64,000 nt of DNA from Gnetum montanum (GCA_015680685.1 MNCI01026223.1:156329-220328), one strand, 5' to 3'. Shown: positions 48,277-61,037, numbered from the stretch's first letter. A program made the numbers and translations. Notes: generated from the sequence alone by a model not told the origin.

Positions 48277-49144
48277 TGCTACCAAGCTAGACATTTTTGC
48301 AAACAGAAAAAGCTAGGAAAATTGAAAGCAAAAAAGGTTTTGCGAACGAAAAAGCAAAGAGGTTGACAAGCGACCCAAAAAGAAAGGCTTTATGTCTTGC
48401 CAGGCTCCCGAGGAACCATCAAGGTAACTGGTCTGTACCACACAATGCGTAAACAACCACAAAAGGATGTCACATTTACGCTTGTGCATGATAGGGTACA
48501 GAACGCATGTAGGACTACCATGAAAAGGGAAGGCAAGTCAACTGGCAGTCAGAGGCTTTATGTCTTGTAGGGTTCCCATGGAACTGTCGAGGCAACCGAT
48601 CTACACCGCACGATGCATAAACAACCATAAATGAGTGTCAAGTCTATGCTAATACATATCGGGGTGTAGAAGGCTTACAAGACTACCATAAGATTAGCAA
48701 GCTAACTAGCGATTAAGAAGGCTTTACGTCTTACAGGATCCCCGAGGGACCATCGAAGTGATCGATCTGTACCACATGAGATGGGGTACAGAACGCATGC
48801 AAGACAACTATAAGACAGGCAAGCTAGCTAGCGATCAAGAAGGCGTTGTGTCTCACAGGATCCTCAAGGGACCATTGAAGTGACCGATCCATACCACATG
48901 AGATGGGGTACAGAACGCATGCAAGACAACCGTAAAATGAGCTAGTTAGCTGGCAATCGGAGGCCTTGTGTTCTGCAGGGCTTCCGAGGAACCGTCGAGG
49001 CGACCGATCTTCACCGCACAAACCGTAAACAACCGCAAAAGGGTGTCACATTTACGCTTATGCATATCAAGGTGTAGAAGGCTCACAGAACTACCGTGAC
49101 ATGCGAAAAGGCACCAAAATACCCTCCTTTTAGTGCTAGAAAAC
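48277..49144 (-). repeat. Copy D leader with five tandem repeats
   Basis: Between LTR and gag. Unit starts on the plus strand at 48386, 48554, 48720, 48842 and 48962 (GGCTTTATGTCTTGC... or variants), so units of about 168, 166, 122, 120 and 148 bp. Each has a GGRYYCCCGAGGRACCRTCGA block and a GTACAGAACGCATGC- or GTGTAGAAGGCT-type block. Units 3 and 4 share a 45-bp deletion. No canonical primer site follows the LTR. Confidence 0.85.
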
Positions 49145-49872
49145 TGTAACGACCAAAAACATCGGTGGTTGGAAAATACCGAGGGGTCGGCGGGCGCGAT
49201 AGTTTCGACCTCGTACTTGTGGGAGGGTCATGTTGGGTGTGTGTGGATATGGGCACCCTGAATGATCTGGTCGATCAGACAAGGACTTAATCAACGTCTA
49301 TGTAGCCTTTTGCAACATATATTTTGGAACAGGAACGAAAATGCGAAGTAATGCTTGAAAGTAAATAAAGTAGGAAAATAGTGCAAAACGTAATAATAAG
49401 AAGGAAATAAAGTGAAATGTAGTTAGAAAAATGCACCACTCCAAAGCTACAAGTTTGCTCTGTCAAGGTGGATACAGTTGGTTGCACAGCGTGGTGGAGT
49501 GCAGAGATCCTGAGAGTAACTAGGACATGTAGAGCAAAACGGGTTGTGCACTTGGGTGCGGCCTTGGGTACTGACAATGTAGGGATTCTACTAAGGTGGT
49601 AGAAAGGGGGTGGAGCAAAATGTTAGCTAAAAATGCTAACTATTTGTAGTGTCAAACAGAAAGCTTACAATGCTTGATGTTACAACATGTCAGGAAGAGA
49701 ACTTGAATGCTAGAGGAAAAGTCAAAGAATCCAAAGAATCTTTGAACTTTTTTAGTGCTGCCTCTTGGAAAAGTTCGCTCTCTTGAATTCTGCTTATTGA
49801 AAAAAAATTTGAAATTTTTTAATGCTGCATTTGGGAAACCTTTTCAAACCCTTTGAATGCTGTTTGTCAGGG

Positions 49873-49880
49873 TATTTATA
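49873..49880 (-). promoter_or_regulatory. TATA box of copy D 5' LTR
   Basis: TATAAATA on the minus strand; it would drive copy D's transcript toward lower coordinates. Confidence 0.7.
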
Positions 49881-50114
49881 GGATCAAGGGCACATAAAAG
49901 GGGAGGTTTGGATGCCACATGCCTTGGGCCCACATTGACTTGTTGGTGCTGCACATGCCATGCATGATCGTTGGACTTTCATGACTATTGTAATGTAAGC
50001 CTGCCATGCTATAACTATGCGCCTACCACGACATAATTGCACCGTCAGCATCTGAAGACATGTGCCAACGGTTCAATTAAGTAAAGTGCATTAATTTCGC
50101 ACAACCACCTGCAT

Positions 50115-50585
50115 GCCTTGCTGTGCTTTGTAGTGTAGCATGCTTGGCATCGCATAGCACCTTGTCATGCATTCCGCTACATGTGTTGCATGCTTGCTAT
50201 GCTATGCTATGCTACGTAGCGTAGTGTAGCATAGCAACTGGTCTTAGTCGCGAAAGCTTTGCCGATTTGCAAACTTTACCTCCTGCAATGCAAGCCTTGC
50301 ATACTTTGCTGATTATACCCTTTGAGCTGCCTTCTGTCTCTTCCACAAGATTGCTACGCCTTGCTGTGCCATGTAGCTCACCGTAGCATAGTAGCAGACA
50401 TGGTCCGCCGCTTCCTGATAAAAAGGGACATTGTTGAAGGACTTGAAATTGGGCAAGGGGACTGGCTATGAAGTTGTTGCCATGCTAAGCTATGTCACGT
50501 GGCGTAGCGTAGCATAGCACTTCGTTCTGAAATCATCTTCTAAAGCTTACTACACTACATAGCGAGGCATAGCATAGTGTAGCAG
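50115..50585. repeat. Hairpin cluster in copy D 5' LTR
   Basis: Five inverted repeats. The strongest, about 50193-50238, has GCTATGCTATGCTATGCTACG facing CGTAGTGTAGCATAGCA around TAG. Places match the D 3' LTR. Confidence 0.78.
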
Positions 50586-50860
50586 ACTTCACGACTTCGA
50601 AAAATTGTCAAACTGTTTCATGCATCCAGAATGCTGCTACCAACTTCGCTCATCGTCTCTGAGCAGACCATTGGTTGGGCGGGCTACTTAGGTGGATAGG
50701 CAAGATGATCTATAGAGCCTTTTTTCACCTATAGTAGAAAATTTTCCAAACTAGCTGACCTAAACTCAAGACGTTCTTCTCCTGAAGAACTGCCATGGTG
50801 CTGCATGAATTGCAAGGCCTGGTGAAGTGAGAATAACCCCGCATTTTTTTAGGTGTTTCA

Positions 50861-50865
50861 CCTTT
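50861..50865 (+). other. Target-site duplication of copy D, right
   Basis: CCTTT, matching 32052-32056. Confidence 0.85.
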
Positions 50866-52517
50866 GAGTTATAATGTTGACACTAATGTATGGTTCTTTT
50901 GATATAACAAGTAATGAGTCCACATCATCCATGCATCCATGAATTTCTATGGTCTCTCTTGGCTTGGAACCATACAGTCCCTTTCTTTAATAATAAAACT
51001 ATTAACAAATTGGTTACTGGGTATTTCTCAAACTAAAGAAGGACTGAAGGACTAAAAAGGGTGTGACTTCAAAGAGATTTGATACATTTGTTTTGGCTAT
51101 TTTCTTGGGTGCTTGGATGTTTTCTTCTTGAGTTTTCCTTACCATTCCGACATTGCTCCATTTCCGAGAAGCTGAGCTAATAAAAATAAGTCTTTGCATG
51201 GTGTGGTTCTCACGCAAAAGAAAAAAAATAGTGAGAATTCAAAGCACACCCCTTAGAAAAAATAATCATCTGGGCTATAAGCACTAGTTATGGAACTAAA
51301 CAAACATGTTCCCTCTAACTAAGGCCCTCTCTCACTTCCTACTTTTCCCTTTCTCGTTTCCTCGGAATGGTGGTGACTCTTTGGTGGAAGCATTCTTGTT
51401 ACTTCAAGTGGATGGATTGACCAAGTGTTTTAATGCAAAGTCATTGGATGTGGATTGTTTGAGGCTAGATTTAGAATGAGATCTACTCAATCACATTAAC
51501 CATAAATACACAAGGGGCTGTACACCACCTTGTTCTTGGGACTCCATTCCATTCTCTTCTCCCCATCATTCTTTCTCCATTTTCCACTTCATTGCTGGTT
51601 GTATCAATAGTCTATATTTTGGTTGATGCATTGTTTTCTCTTTGGTGAATTTTTGTGGTTAAGACTTTAACTCTTGCTTCCAAATGAAATTTCTAGAGCC
51701 TATGGACTCCTTGAATGTGGGATTGTTAGGGCATAAAGGGCATGAGCCTGCTTTGGGGAGGACCCACTGACATTCCTATTTGGTGCATCAATTAATTTCT
51801 TTCCCTTAAACATTCCCACAATCAACATTTGTTTAGTTCATTCCCATCTCTGACATCCATTTTATCGGTGTTGCCATTGTTTCTTTTTCTCCATCTTTCT
51901 TATTCCTTATCTTTTTCCATTCTATCGCTACCGGAGGATTGCTTTTAGTCATAGGGGCTCTGGTCCAATTTTTTCAATTTTTCCTAACCCCTACACCTTA
52001 GGTAGTCACCAGTGTTATATCTCTAGAATTCATATTAGCCATATCCCAACTCAGCCAATGGACCTTACACCGAGGCAAGGTATCAACTATATTATGATTT
52101 ACTTATCCTTGCACATATGTGACTATGTTGTGTGTGTAGATGGAAATCATACACCAATGGACTAGACCTGGAGGAAACACTCAGGATAGATTGGTACTGG
52201 AACGATTATGTAAGGAACAAGATTGATGGCATGGTTATGGATGGACAATGGAAGGCACAATCTTGGCACCGACAGCAACACGTCTTCTTCTTTTCTCTCT
52301 CTTTCTTCTCTCTCAACTGCCAAATAAGGCTGGATGTCAATTGTGTATAGTGTTCATTCTTGTAGTCATGAATACTATTATTGTCATGTATTGTAATGTT
52401 GATCCATTCACATGTCAACCCATTCACCATTAGTTCTCATTCAAGTAAATAATCCCATACCTTTCCAATATTTTGTAAGAAACTCGAGGATGAGTTTTCA
52501 TTCAGTCATGAGGGTAT
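50866..52517 (+). other. Element E 3' region right of copy D
   Basis: About 1.65 kb between copy D and E's 3' LTR. Athila-type elements often have an env-like frame here. I see none longer than about 75 codons and no signal or membrane pattern I trust. The stretch before the LTR (GTCATGAGGGTA) may be the polypurine tract. Confidence 0.5.
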
Positions 52518-53309
52518 GATGAGCTACAATATCATGTACACGATATTGCATTTGCCATGCGATATCGCGTCCTGCCTCATCTTCTATAAATAAGAGGTGG
52601 CACCCTTTGTTCCAAGTTAGTTAGACTTAGACCCTTAGCCAGATTCTTGCAGTTTTGTTATTCCAGAGTTAGAATTATTTCTGTGTGCCCACAGTAGAAG
52701 TCATAGAGTGAACAGATATTTATTCGAACAATTTGTACCTGAGCACAATTTTGTGTATGAAAATAAAGACGAACTTTATGATAAACCTTGTAGCATACAG
52801 AATAGATTAATTAGTGTTAATTATTATTTAATGCTTTCCTAGTTAATTAATATCTCTCTCAACCCTCAACCCTCTTAGTTAAATACACTCAGTACAACCG
52901 CTTCGAGCATGCGTGTAGTGCTTGGTAACCTAGTAATGATTAGCGTTTGGTAATCCCAGCAACATTGCATTGGTTTAGGATGTGTACGGCAAGTGGGAAC
53001 AGATACTGGTGTTAGGAACATTTAGAAACTAGTTAATGAATAGTTAATGTAAGGTAGCCACTTAGTTCTCTCTCCCTCTCCTTTATTAGCATAAGATATA
53101 AAATATATAAAAGCTACAAAAATCATATACCTCAAGCTTACTTAACCATACAATCGTGACAATACAAGTAAGTTTGGGAAGACAACGATTGATTAACCCT
53201 AAGTGTTTCATTAAGGCGTGTAAGCACTTAGTCCTTGGAGTTCAAATGAATCATGCATGAAACGCTTGTATTTGTATGGTTGAGTGTAGGGGTACCTCGC
53301 CACTCATCA
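52518..53309 (+). repeat. 3' LTR of element E
   Basis: 792 bp, start TGATGAGC, end ACTCATCA, TATAAATA at 52585-52592. It aligns with 24981-25445 apart from the gap there. Followed by target copy CCTTA. Confidence 0.9.
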
Positions 53310-53314
53310 CCTTA
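53310..53314 (+). other. Target-site duplication of element E, right
   Basis: CCTTA, matching 24976-24980. Confidence 0.8.
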
Positions 53315-54730
53315 CAACTAGGAGCAAACTTGCTTGATGAGATTAAGAAATTTATATTAGAAACACTTAGAAAAAATCCTATGACCTTCGCATGATGATA
53401 TAATGACATGCCTAATTTGGATCTTGTTCTTATTCAACCTAACATCATATTTGAGAAGGTTCCCAAGCCTATCAAACAAAAATTCCAAAAAATCAAGTCT
53501 AATCTAGTCTTAGTCATAAAAGATAAAATCATTAAACTCTATAAGATAATATTTATATGTCTCGTAGACTACTCTAATTAGGTACCCAACATGGTGGTTG
53601 TTCCTTAGAAACATGGAGCCATTAGGATATACATCAATTTTCATAACCTCAACAAGGTAACATTGAAAGATGATTTTCTACTTTCCAACATCAACCAACT
53701 CATAGAAACAATGATAGGTCACACTTTACTTAGTTTTATGGGTGGTTTTTTTGGCTACAACTAGATTCAAATCAATCTTGAACATTAATACTTCAAAACT
53801 TTCATTACCTCATAGGGAACATTTTATTACATGAAAATGTCTTTTAAACCTAAGAATATCATAGCAGCATACTAATGGACCATGACCTTCATCTTGAGTG
53901 ACATGATGTTTAAAAAAATCAACAATTATGTGCATGATCTAACAGTCAAGTCTATCATGGCAACTAATCATCCCACTAATATAGACATAGTTTTGGCTCA
54001 TTGTAACAAGTATAACCTCTTATTAAAATTGAAGAAGTGCATTTTTTTTGTAAAAATAAGCAAATTGCTAAGATTTTTAGTTTTGACCAATAGTATCACA
54101 ATAGATCCCGATAAAGTCAAAGTAATTATAAAGCTCCCACCACCTAAGTACCTTAAGGACATGCATATTTTACAAGGTAGACTCTAATCCATCCATCATT
54201 TCATATGTAATCTAACTCACTAGTTTCATCTTCTTTCTAATCTCCTCAAGAAATTTACAACTTTCAACTAGGACTCAAAATATCAAAAGGGTTTCTATGT
54301 AATCAAGTATGTCCTTACCAACCTTCCCATTCCTCATCTTCCTTATTTGATCTTCCTTCTATCTCTATCTTTCTAAGTATAATCACTCTATCATGATTAT
54401 GCTTTACCATCTATCACTACTAATTTATTACATCTTTCATCCCTTCTCTAATTGTGAAACACATTACACGAATACATACAAGTCTAGCTTAAGGCATATC
54501 TTTGCCCTTAGGAAATGGCAACACTATCTACTATAGGTAAAAGTTCATGTCATGTGTTGAGATAATACTTTACAATCTATCACTACTAATTTTTATGATA
54601 ACAACTACATTGTAAAATGGAAGACCCTTCTAATTAAGTTTGACTTATCCTACCTTGTTCAACACTAGGTTAAGGGACAAGTAATCATGGATCTACTTCC
54701 TTCAACCCCAATTTCTAAACATTTCTAGCC
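53315..54730 (+). pseudogene. Element F: old Tat-like RT and RNase H remnant
   Basis: Heavily decayed gypsy RT. The lead (MPNLDLVLIQPNII near 53409) matches the MPGLDLRLI lead of copy A. RT blocks: VDYSN, RIYINFHNLNKVTLKDDF, IGHTLLSFMGGFFGYN, and a MTFILSDMMF block in an open frame 53882-54187 where the YxDD site reads YVHD. RNase H remnants near 54480-54640 and a KGQVIMDLLPSTP-like word near 54670. Integrase is not seen. The order and wording put it in the same broad lineage as copies A, B and D, but far older. Confidence 0.7.
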
Positions 54731-54779
54731 TTTAGAGGCCTCTAGGAAGCATTTAGAGTCATATACCAACTTTTTGCCA

Positions 54780-56000
54780 TCAATTCTAGGAACTTTAAAA
54801 ATTTTCCGAAAAACTTCAAAACCTTTTCTAAGTATCATGCCAACATTGATGCTATGTCAACGTCAGCGTCAACACCAAGACCCTTGAATGTTACCAAAAT
54901 TTCATTTTAACATGTGTAATGATTTCCAAGCTTCCAAAATTGACCTTTTTTTGCAATTTTTCTGAAACTTAAAAAATTGACATTTTTGAGTAAGAAATAC
55001 TAGTAGGATTAGAACTCAACTTGACACCTTCAAAGCATCTCGTATACCAAGTTCATAGCACTTCATAGGTTTTTTGGCTTCTCAACACTTCAAAATTATC
55101 ATTTTGACTCATCCTTGGATCAGTTTTGGCCTCTCTAGTGTTAAAATTTTTAGCAAGAAAAGTTGTAAAAACTTCTATAACTCTAGGGCTAACAACATCA
55201 ACGTCAGCATTACTACCAACAAGATCCCCGTTAATAATGTCTGACTACATTAGGAAAACTTCCAAGATTTCTTACCTTCACCTCTACAACCTTTGATAGT
55301 AGTTCAAGATTCAAACTAGATTTCCAAAAAATACAAAATCTAACTTAAGTGATCCAATCTAAAATTTTCTTATGTGTGAGCTTGATGATTTTCAGAATTT
55401 GAAAAAATAGCATTTTACCTTCTTGATTAGTCTTTTGGTTCATTCCTAGGCTTCTCACATTCCTTAATATTTTCTTGACACCATCTTGGTTTGTTTAGGT
55501 TGCAATTTAGGCACCTTAGATGTAATAAAACTTGAAAAAGTTCTAAATAATTTTCCAAGCATCATACTAATGCTAACATTATGTCAACATTAGTGTTTTC
55601 AATTGTAATACTATCCATCACTAACATCTCCTCTTAGCCTTGTACACCTCTTAACATTATTTTGGTAGCTTTTGGAAATACTTCAAAGGTGAAATGAGGC
55701 CTTAGTAGCTTAAAATAGAAATTTTGGTGAAATTTCAAAATTTTCCTTAAGTGTGACTAGTGTTGACACTAATGTCAGTGTTAGCATTCTTGATGCTACC
55801 GACCTCCATGTAACATAATCAAACTTAGTGTCTAACATCATCTCATCATCTTCCAGCTTCCTTGGCTTCATCTTAGCATCTTTTAATATTACTTGGGAGG
55901 TCAAAAAGAGCTCTAGAAATTTATTTTTGGTACTTTGGTAAATTCACCAAAAAATTAACTATGTTGGTAATAATGACATTAACATTAACATTACCTAAAT
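54780..56000. repeat. Degenerate GTCAACGTCAGCGTTA-type repeats after element F
   Basis: Clusters of AAYGTCAACRTYAGYRTTA words at about 54840-54880, 55195-55225, 55565-55600, 55760-55795 (inverted) and 55965-55995, 200-370 bp apart. Flanks share AATTTTCCRAGCATCAT, so this looks like an old tandem array with a unit near 360 bp. Tat elements often have arrays downstream of pol. Confidence 0.4.
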
Positions 56001-57382
56001 GGGTTGCTATGCTTACTAAAACCAAAGATTAGACTTGCTATTTTTAAACTTAGTAACAAGTTACTCTTAACTCAAAGTTTGATTTTAGCAACCCTATGTT
56101 AAATTTAACAAATTCAGACCTATAAATATAAGCTCCAAACACAAATGTTAGACCAATTTCTTGAGATTTGAGACTACTTGTTAGATTTTAGAAGATCAAG
56201 AGCATGAGCATCTACCACCATCACAGCACCCACATGCTCCATAGCCACATTCTATAACACTTCCAAAGATAGAATTTTCAAACTTCTACAACACATTCCA
56301 AAGTTAAAAAGAATTTTAACTCCACTATATGTGTTAGGACCCTTGACCACAATAGCCTTGTTTTGGCCTAACAATTAACTTTGGATCATGTCTATAGCTT
56401 CTCCATCCATATCCTAACCCTTCAAAGGTTCAATTCCATTGTCCAAATTCATATTTTGCTCAAAATTTGAGCTTATTTTATTAGTTTTATCATACTTATG
56501 TTTTTCTTCCACCACTTATAATTTGGCCCTCCCTAAAAGGTGTATACTTTACAATTCATCAATAAAGGCATTTATTGATTGGGATAGGATCTAGGACCTT
56601 TCTTCCATATTGAAGCACATCATTATCATCATTTTACATTTATTTACTCATTTTTTATACTTAAAATTTATTCTATCTTTTACATTGCATTCCATACATA
56701 GTCAAATTCTTAGCATTTTATACTTAGTCATTTTTGCAACACAGAAATTTTATTTTTTGAGAAGGAATTTAAGATCCTTTTCTCTATGTAATAACATTAA
56801 TATTTTAACATTATCCATTTTTTTGCATAGGATTTAATACTTATTTTTGTTTCATCACTTATACTCCATTCCACACTTAGTGTATTTTTTTTAATAAGTT
56901 ACACTTAGGGATTTTTCTAGTAATCTACTCTTAGTCATTTTAAATTTAAATCACACCTTTTTGTTGTTCCCCTATCATTCTTATTTTGTGTGTGGTAGGC
57001 TAAGTCTATAGTTTATTAGAGGATTTGTAGCCCTTCATTTTATAATCATTGATATATCAAGAGTTATATCAGTTTGTAAATCATTTATGGCCATGTGCCA
57101 AGTATTCTGATACTTAGTTCATGGAGGTATCCTTGTAGGAATGTAAAGACCATTTCTATAGTAACACTTAGTAATTCTACTTAAATCAAATCTTTTATAA
57201 CATCTTTTGAAATGCAATAATAAATGATAATATTGATGACCTTTTCACACAAAGATTATTTTGTTTACAAGTAGTAATCCAATCATAACTCAAATCTATC
57301 ATGTGAACAAAATAATCAATGTTATACTATTCCTCTAATTGTTATTGATATCAATCCAAGTGAAATTTTATTGAATACAATT
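56001..57382. other. AT-rich unassigned stretch
   Basis: No gene or repeat that I can name. Loose ACACTTAGTNATTTT words near 56700-56940. It ends at the left LTR of element G. Confidence 0.5.
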
Positions 57383-57870
57383 TGGTAAGTTTTTTTATGT
57401 TAATCACAAGATCTAGAATATAATAGAAACAATTTGATGACTACTGTGATTGAGATAAACATACACTGTGAACATAAAGTAAGTCTCAGGTGTTATACAT
57501 TTAAAATATAAGAACATAAACTAATAAGTAACAGAGGAAAATAAGATACCCAAGTATCTCTATTATAATATGAATATTGTGTTGTGCTTCGTATTACACA
57601 TTACATTGTATTATTCTCCATATTATTATTAGACCAAAATCATCACTTATATAGTTATAATGGAATAGTTACATTCAAAGAACAAATAGGCATAATAATT
57701 AGTTATTATTAGTTAATATACTTAATTAAACATAACTAACTTGATACATATTACAAAATATTGTAGACAGTGTTATACATGATGACAATGTATATTAAAG
57801 ATCATAATGTAACTATGTATAAATATAAACTAACATGTTAAGCTTGCTAGAATACATGAAATCTTCAACA
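57383..57870 (-). repeat. 3' LTR of element G
   Basis: Aligns with 61039-61520 along its length (e.g. TCTAGRATATAATAGAAA; TATGTATAAATATAAACTA near the right end). Minus strand start TGTTGAAGATTT. The terminal T of the inner TG is changed at 57384. Confidence 0.85.
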
Positions 57871-57882
57871 CCACCCCTTAAG
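57871..57882 (-). other. Polypurine tract of element G
   Basis: Minus strand TTAAGGGGTGG directly before the LTR start TGTTGAAG. Confidence 0.7.
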
Positions 57883-58699
57883 GTTAATATGGAGTTAATC
57901 ATAATGTTGTTTTACTATCTATAACCAAATCCATGAATTTAAATAGATGAAGCGTAAAAGATTACCACATCATATCTAGTGTCCATAAAGCTATAAAAAT
58001 TAGAGATTCATAAACACAACCAATAGTGTAGAGTAATACTTTTGAATGGAATTCCAAGATAAAATCACATTTCAAAATGAACACCATGAGGCTTGAGAAT
58101 TACTAGTAGAATCTCTAATTAGTAAGTAAATAAGGGTTAATAACATATGGTAATGAGTAGTGTTTCTTTCCCAAATGAATATTGCAACTCATTTTAGTTG
58201 TTATTAAATAATTCCTAAAATGCAAATAAAGATGACTAGAGATCTTAAGTGTAAATATCTTCTTCAAAATATATTGCAACATAATTAATTTATAAACTAT
58301 AGAAAAGAAACATACGCTATCATGGAAACTTAAAATTAATTAACTTCACAGAGGTTAGAAATGAATTAAGACAAAAAAATAGATATCATTAGTCAATAAA
58401 AGAGTATATTTGTACTCATGAGATTATCAAAAATATTGGTTGATGATTCTTATGTTTTTGCAATTGAATCCTTTACTATGGATTATTTTGGAATTTTAGG
58501 AGCACTTAGAGGTGGCAATGAAATATTCTAAGGTAAATGTTTTATTTGAAATTGAATAAACTTCTTTTGAATTTTTGTTTGAATCTTATTAAAAATAGTT
58601 AGGAGAAATAGTGGCATCATTTTGGAATTAGAATAAAGTTCATAACCCTTGCTTGAAGCAAATGTTAAAAACTTTGCATAATGAATTATGAAATAATTA

Positions 58700-60358
58700 G
58701 TGACAATTTGTTCTCATAAATCACTCATTGTGGCCTGCAACTTCTTTCTCTTCATGTTGAAAGTCTCTATTAGGTCATTCTTTTACAGAGTAAGATCCTT
58801 CATACAGTTTTGAAAAGTATGGGTTTGCTCTTGGAGTTTAGATGTTTTGTTATGCATTATCAATGTATCATACTCTAACTCCATAGTTAACACTATCAAC
58901 TTCTATAATCTTGTTACTAGCTCTAATTCTATAGTTGAGCCCACGATATCTCTTATTTGCTTTAGTGCAACTAATTCTTGTGATTTCTTTTTCTCTAACT
59001 TTAGGGAATCTTCAACTTCTTTCTTATATTTTGCGAATGCTTTGATATATTTCTCTTTTGCTTTGTAGGCAAGTAGTATGTCTTTATTCAATGCCTCATT
59101 CTGTGCTAAAGAAGCTTCAAACATCTTTTTATTATTTCTCAACATTACACCATAGGCTTCACCTCTAAAATAATAACCCACCGCACTGTAATTCATATAC
59201 ATTAATTCATATAAAAAATCATTACTCACTACGATGGCATTTATCTTCAAGCACTAGTTGAGGTCTTTATCTATCCTGACTCTGATCATAGCTATAAAGT
59301 CATCTACATTCAAATTTTTAAAAGATTTCCAAAATTCTTTATTAATTGTTGTTTCTTCCATAAGGCTCTTCTCTCCTAATTCCTTGAACAAGTTAATGAT
59401 TAACTCAAAATGTACAATCTTATTTTTGAAGTTACAATGTTATAATTTTACATACATTGTGGATGGTATCATGTAGTTAGCCTCAACTTTATTTCACAAC
59501 TTAGAGAGGACATTAAGAGGTTGCTTTATTTTAGGAATCTCCATGATGGTCTACTTCAATTTGAAGAAGACTTTCAAGAACAACTATGAAACCAGCTCCT
59601 TATTTTTACTTTTCACCACTGTAATGAAATCCATAATACTAGAATTGTTAAAGACTTTGATAAAAGCTAGAATAAGGTAGCCATAGGAGAAGTGGAGAAA
59701 AGACACCATGTAGTATGATAGTGCCTCCCTCCTCATCTCCATCTTGAAAATTGCCAACAAGTCCACATGAATTCTTTCTTTCACCATAGCATAGAGCAAA
59801 CTTAGTAGAGACAATGAAATTGCATTTTTTTAAAATTTTTTTTACCACAACACAATAGGAAATTATTTTTGTTAAACTACAATATGATATCTTCAACTAT
59901 GATATTAGAATTCTCATGGTGGTGCCAATGTAGGCTTTTCCCCACACTAACTCACTGATAAAACATTCTAGCAACTAGTGCTTGGAGAATATTACCATCT
60001 TTAAAGCATAATCTATTTTCACTATCTGAAAATAGAATTACAAGAACCTCTTTTAAAGTTTAGAAGACTACTAAGTCTTCCTAGATTGGTAAATAAGCCA
60101 ACTATTGTTATAGAGCCTAACAAAGTTTTTGACCACAACATCATTTCGGAGCACCATGAACTTAACAAATGATGTTAGCCCTAACTTCTTTAATTTAAAA
60201 CTGGGGGTAGCTTTTATCAACTCCATGGCCAATGTCAAATCATAATAATGATAATGAACACTAACCCTTGGTGCCAAATATTTAATATATTCTTCTTTTG
60301 ATAGAAGTATGTTAAAATATTTTATTTTATTTGACACTTCCCTATAGTGTGCGTCCAT
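58700..60358 (-). pseudogene. Unknown coding remnant of element G
   Basis: Successive minus-strand frames: 60358-60071 (MDAHYREVSNKIKYFNILL...), 59896-59584 in two frames, 59250-58903, and on to about 58700 with stops. The third part has a strong charged heptad look (AKEKYIKAFAKYKKEVEDSL, then LEKKKSQELVALKQI), so a coiled coil is likely. No zinc knuckle, protease DSG, RT or integrase motif appears. I do not recognise the protein; it may be a captured plant gene or a diverged gag. Confidence 0.5.
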
Positions 60359-61025
60359 TACAAAGTATAGTTAAATTTTCTTGGTGTTGATCATTGAACC
60401 TAAAGCTTCATCATGAGGATTACCACCATGGTTGTAGTTCTAGCAGTGATGATAGTGACACTAATTTAGTTTGAGCATGTTTAGATGAAGTTGGTGATAA
60501 GATGTTCTTTCCCTTTGAAGATCCCCATGTCTATCCTCAACCTCTAACCTTGTGTGCCATTTTGACAAATAGTTGTGTTGTAAACAAAGATAAACTAGGG
60601 CTTCTATATTTTAAAATTTAAATACAAAAATCATTATGCAATTTGATTTCACATCATTACGCATGGTGCTGAGGCCCTAACATCTAGAGCTTAAGAAAAA
60701 AACTAATTTGACTATTAAAATAACAAACTTGTGAAATGTCAAGTTCTTTTCATGTTTTAACAAAAACCAAGAGATCTTCATAATAAATTTTGAAGATAAT
60801 AATTAAAGGTTGAAATAAAAGATAAATTTAAGCTAAAATGCAAGCTTTTGAGCAACAAATATTGCTATTGCATTGTGTTCTCTCTTTGCAATTTTCATGA
60901 TAAACTTGAAATGTGAAAAGTAAAATTCTATGGTTAATTTTTATACTTATTATCACATTAAATGTGCCTAACTACTACAACATCATGAACACTTCACAAT
61001 GATAATGTCAAAGTCATCAAAAGCT

Positions 61026-61037
61026 TGCTCCAATACC
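61026..61037 (-). other. Primer binding site of element G (initiator tRNA-Met type)
   Basis: Minus strand TGGTATTGGAGC, one base after LTR end TTAACA. One to two changes from TGGTATCAGAGC. Confidence 0.75.

Larger units (their letters stand above)
32057..50860 (-). mobile_element. Copy D: complete 18.8-kb Tat/Ogre-like element
   Basis: The only full-length member here. On the minus strand: LTR 50860-49145, leader repeats, gag from 48276, protease, candidate intron 44481-38670 holding an antisense gene, RT to integrase 38669-35202, array 3, 3' UTR, polypurine tract, LTR 33763-32057. Both ends carry CCTTT. The two LTRs differ at about two dozen of their first 100 aligned bases, nearly all transitions, so the insertion is old. 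Size, dual RNase H and the protease-RT intron fit the Ogre branch of Tat. Confidence 0.9.
49145..50860 (-). repeat. 5' LTR of copy D
   Basis: 1716 bp. Minus strand start TGAAACACC, end GGTCGTTACA. The outer edge at 50860 abuts CCTTT (50861-50865). TATA box (minus) at 49880-49873. Hairpins at about 50115-50150, 50190-50238, 50355-50392, 50486-50520 and 50548-50584. Confidence 0.9.
24981..53309 (+). mobile_element. Element E: Athila-like Ty3/gypsy, split by copy D
   Basis: 5' LTR 24981-25445, primer site, gag, protease, RT, RNase H, integrase (25590-31727), a T-rich 3' stretch, then copy D (32057-50860), then the rest of E's 3' region and the 3' LTR 52518-53309. Target copies CCTTA flank it. 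E's own length is about 9.5 kb. The Athila-like call rests on RT and RNase H motif style (FGLCNAPTTFQ, FLGHTGYYRRF) and a tRNA-Asp primer site. No second RNase H and no env-like frame is seen. Confidence 0.85.

Noticed and set aside
50866-52517. An env-like gene in element E.
   Set aside because: Only short overlapping frames, no signal peptide, membrane segment or conserved block seen.
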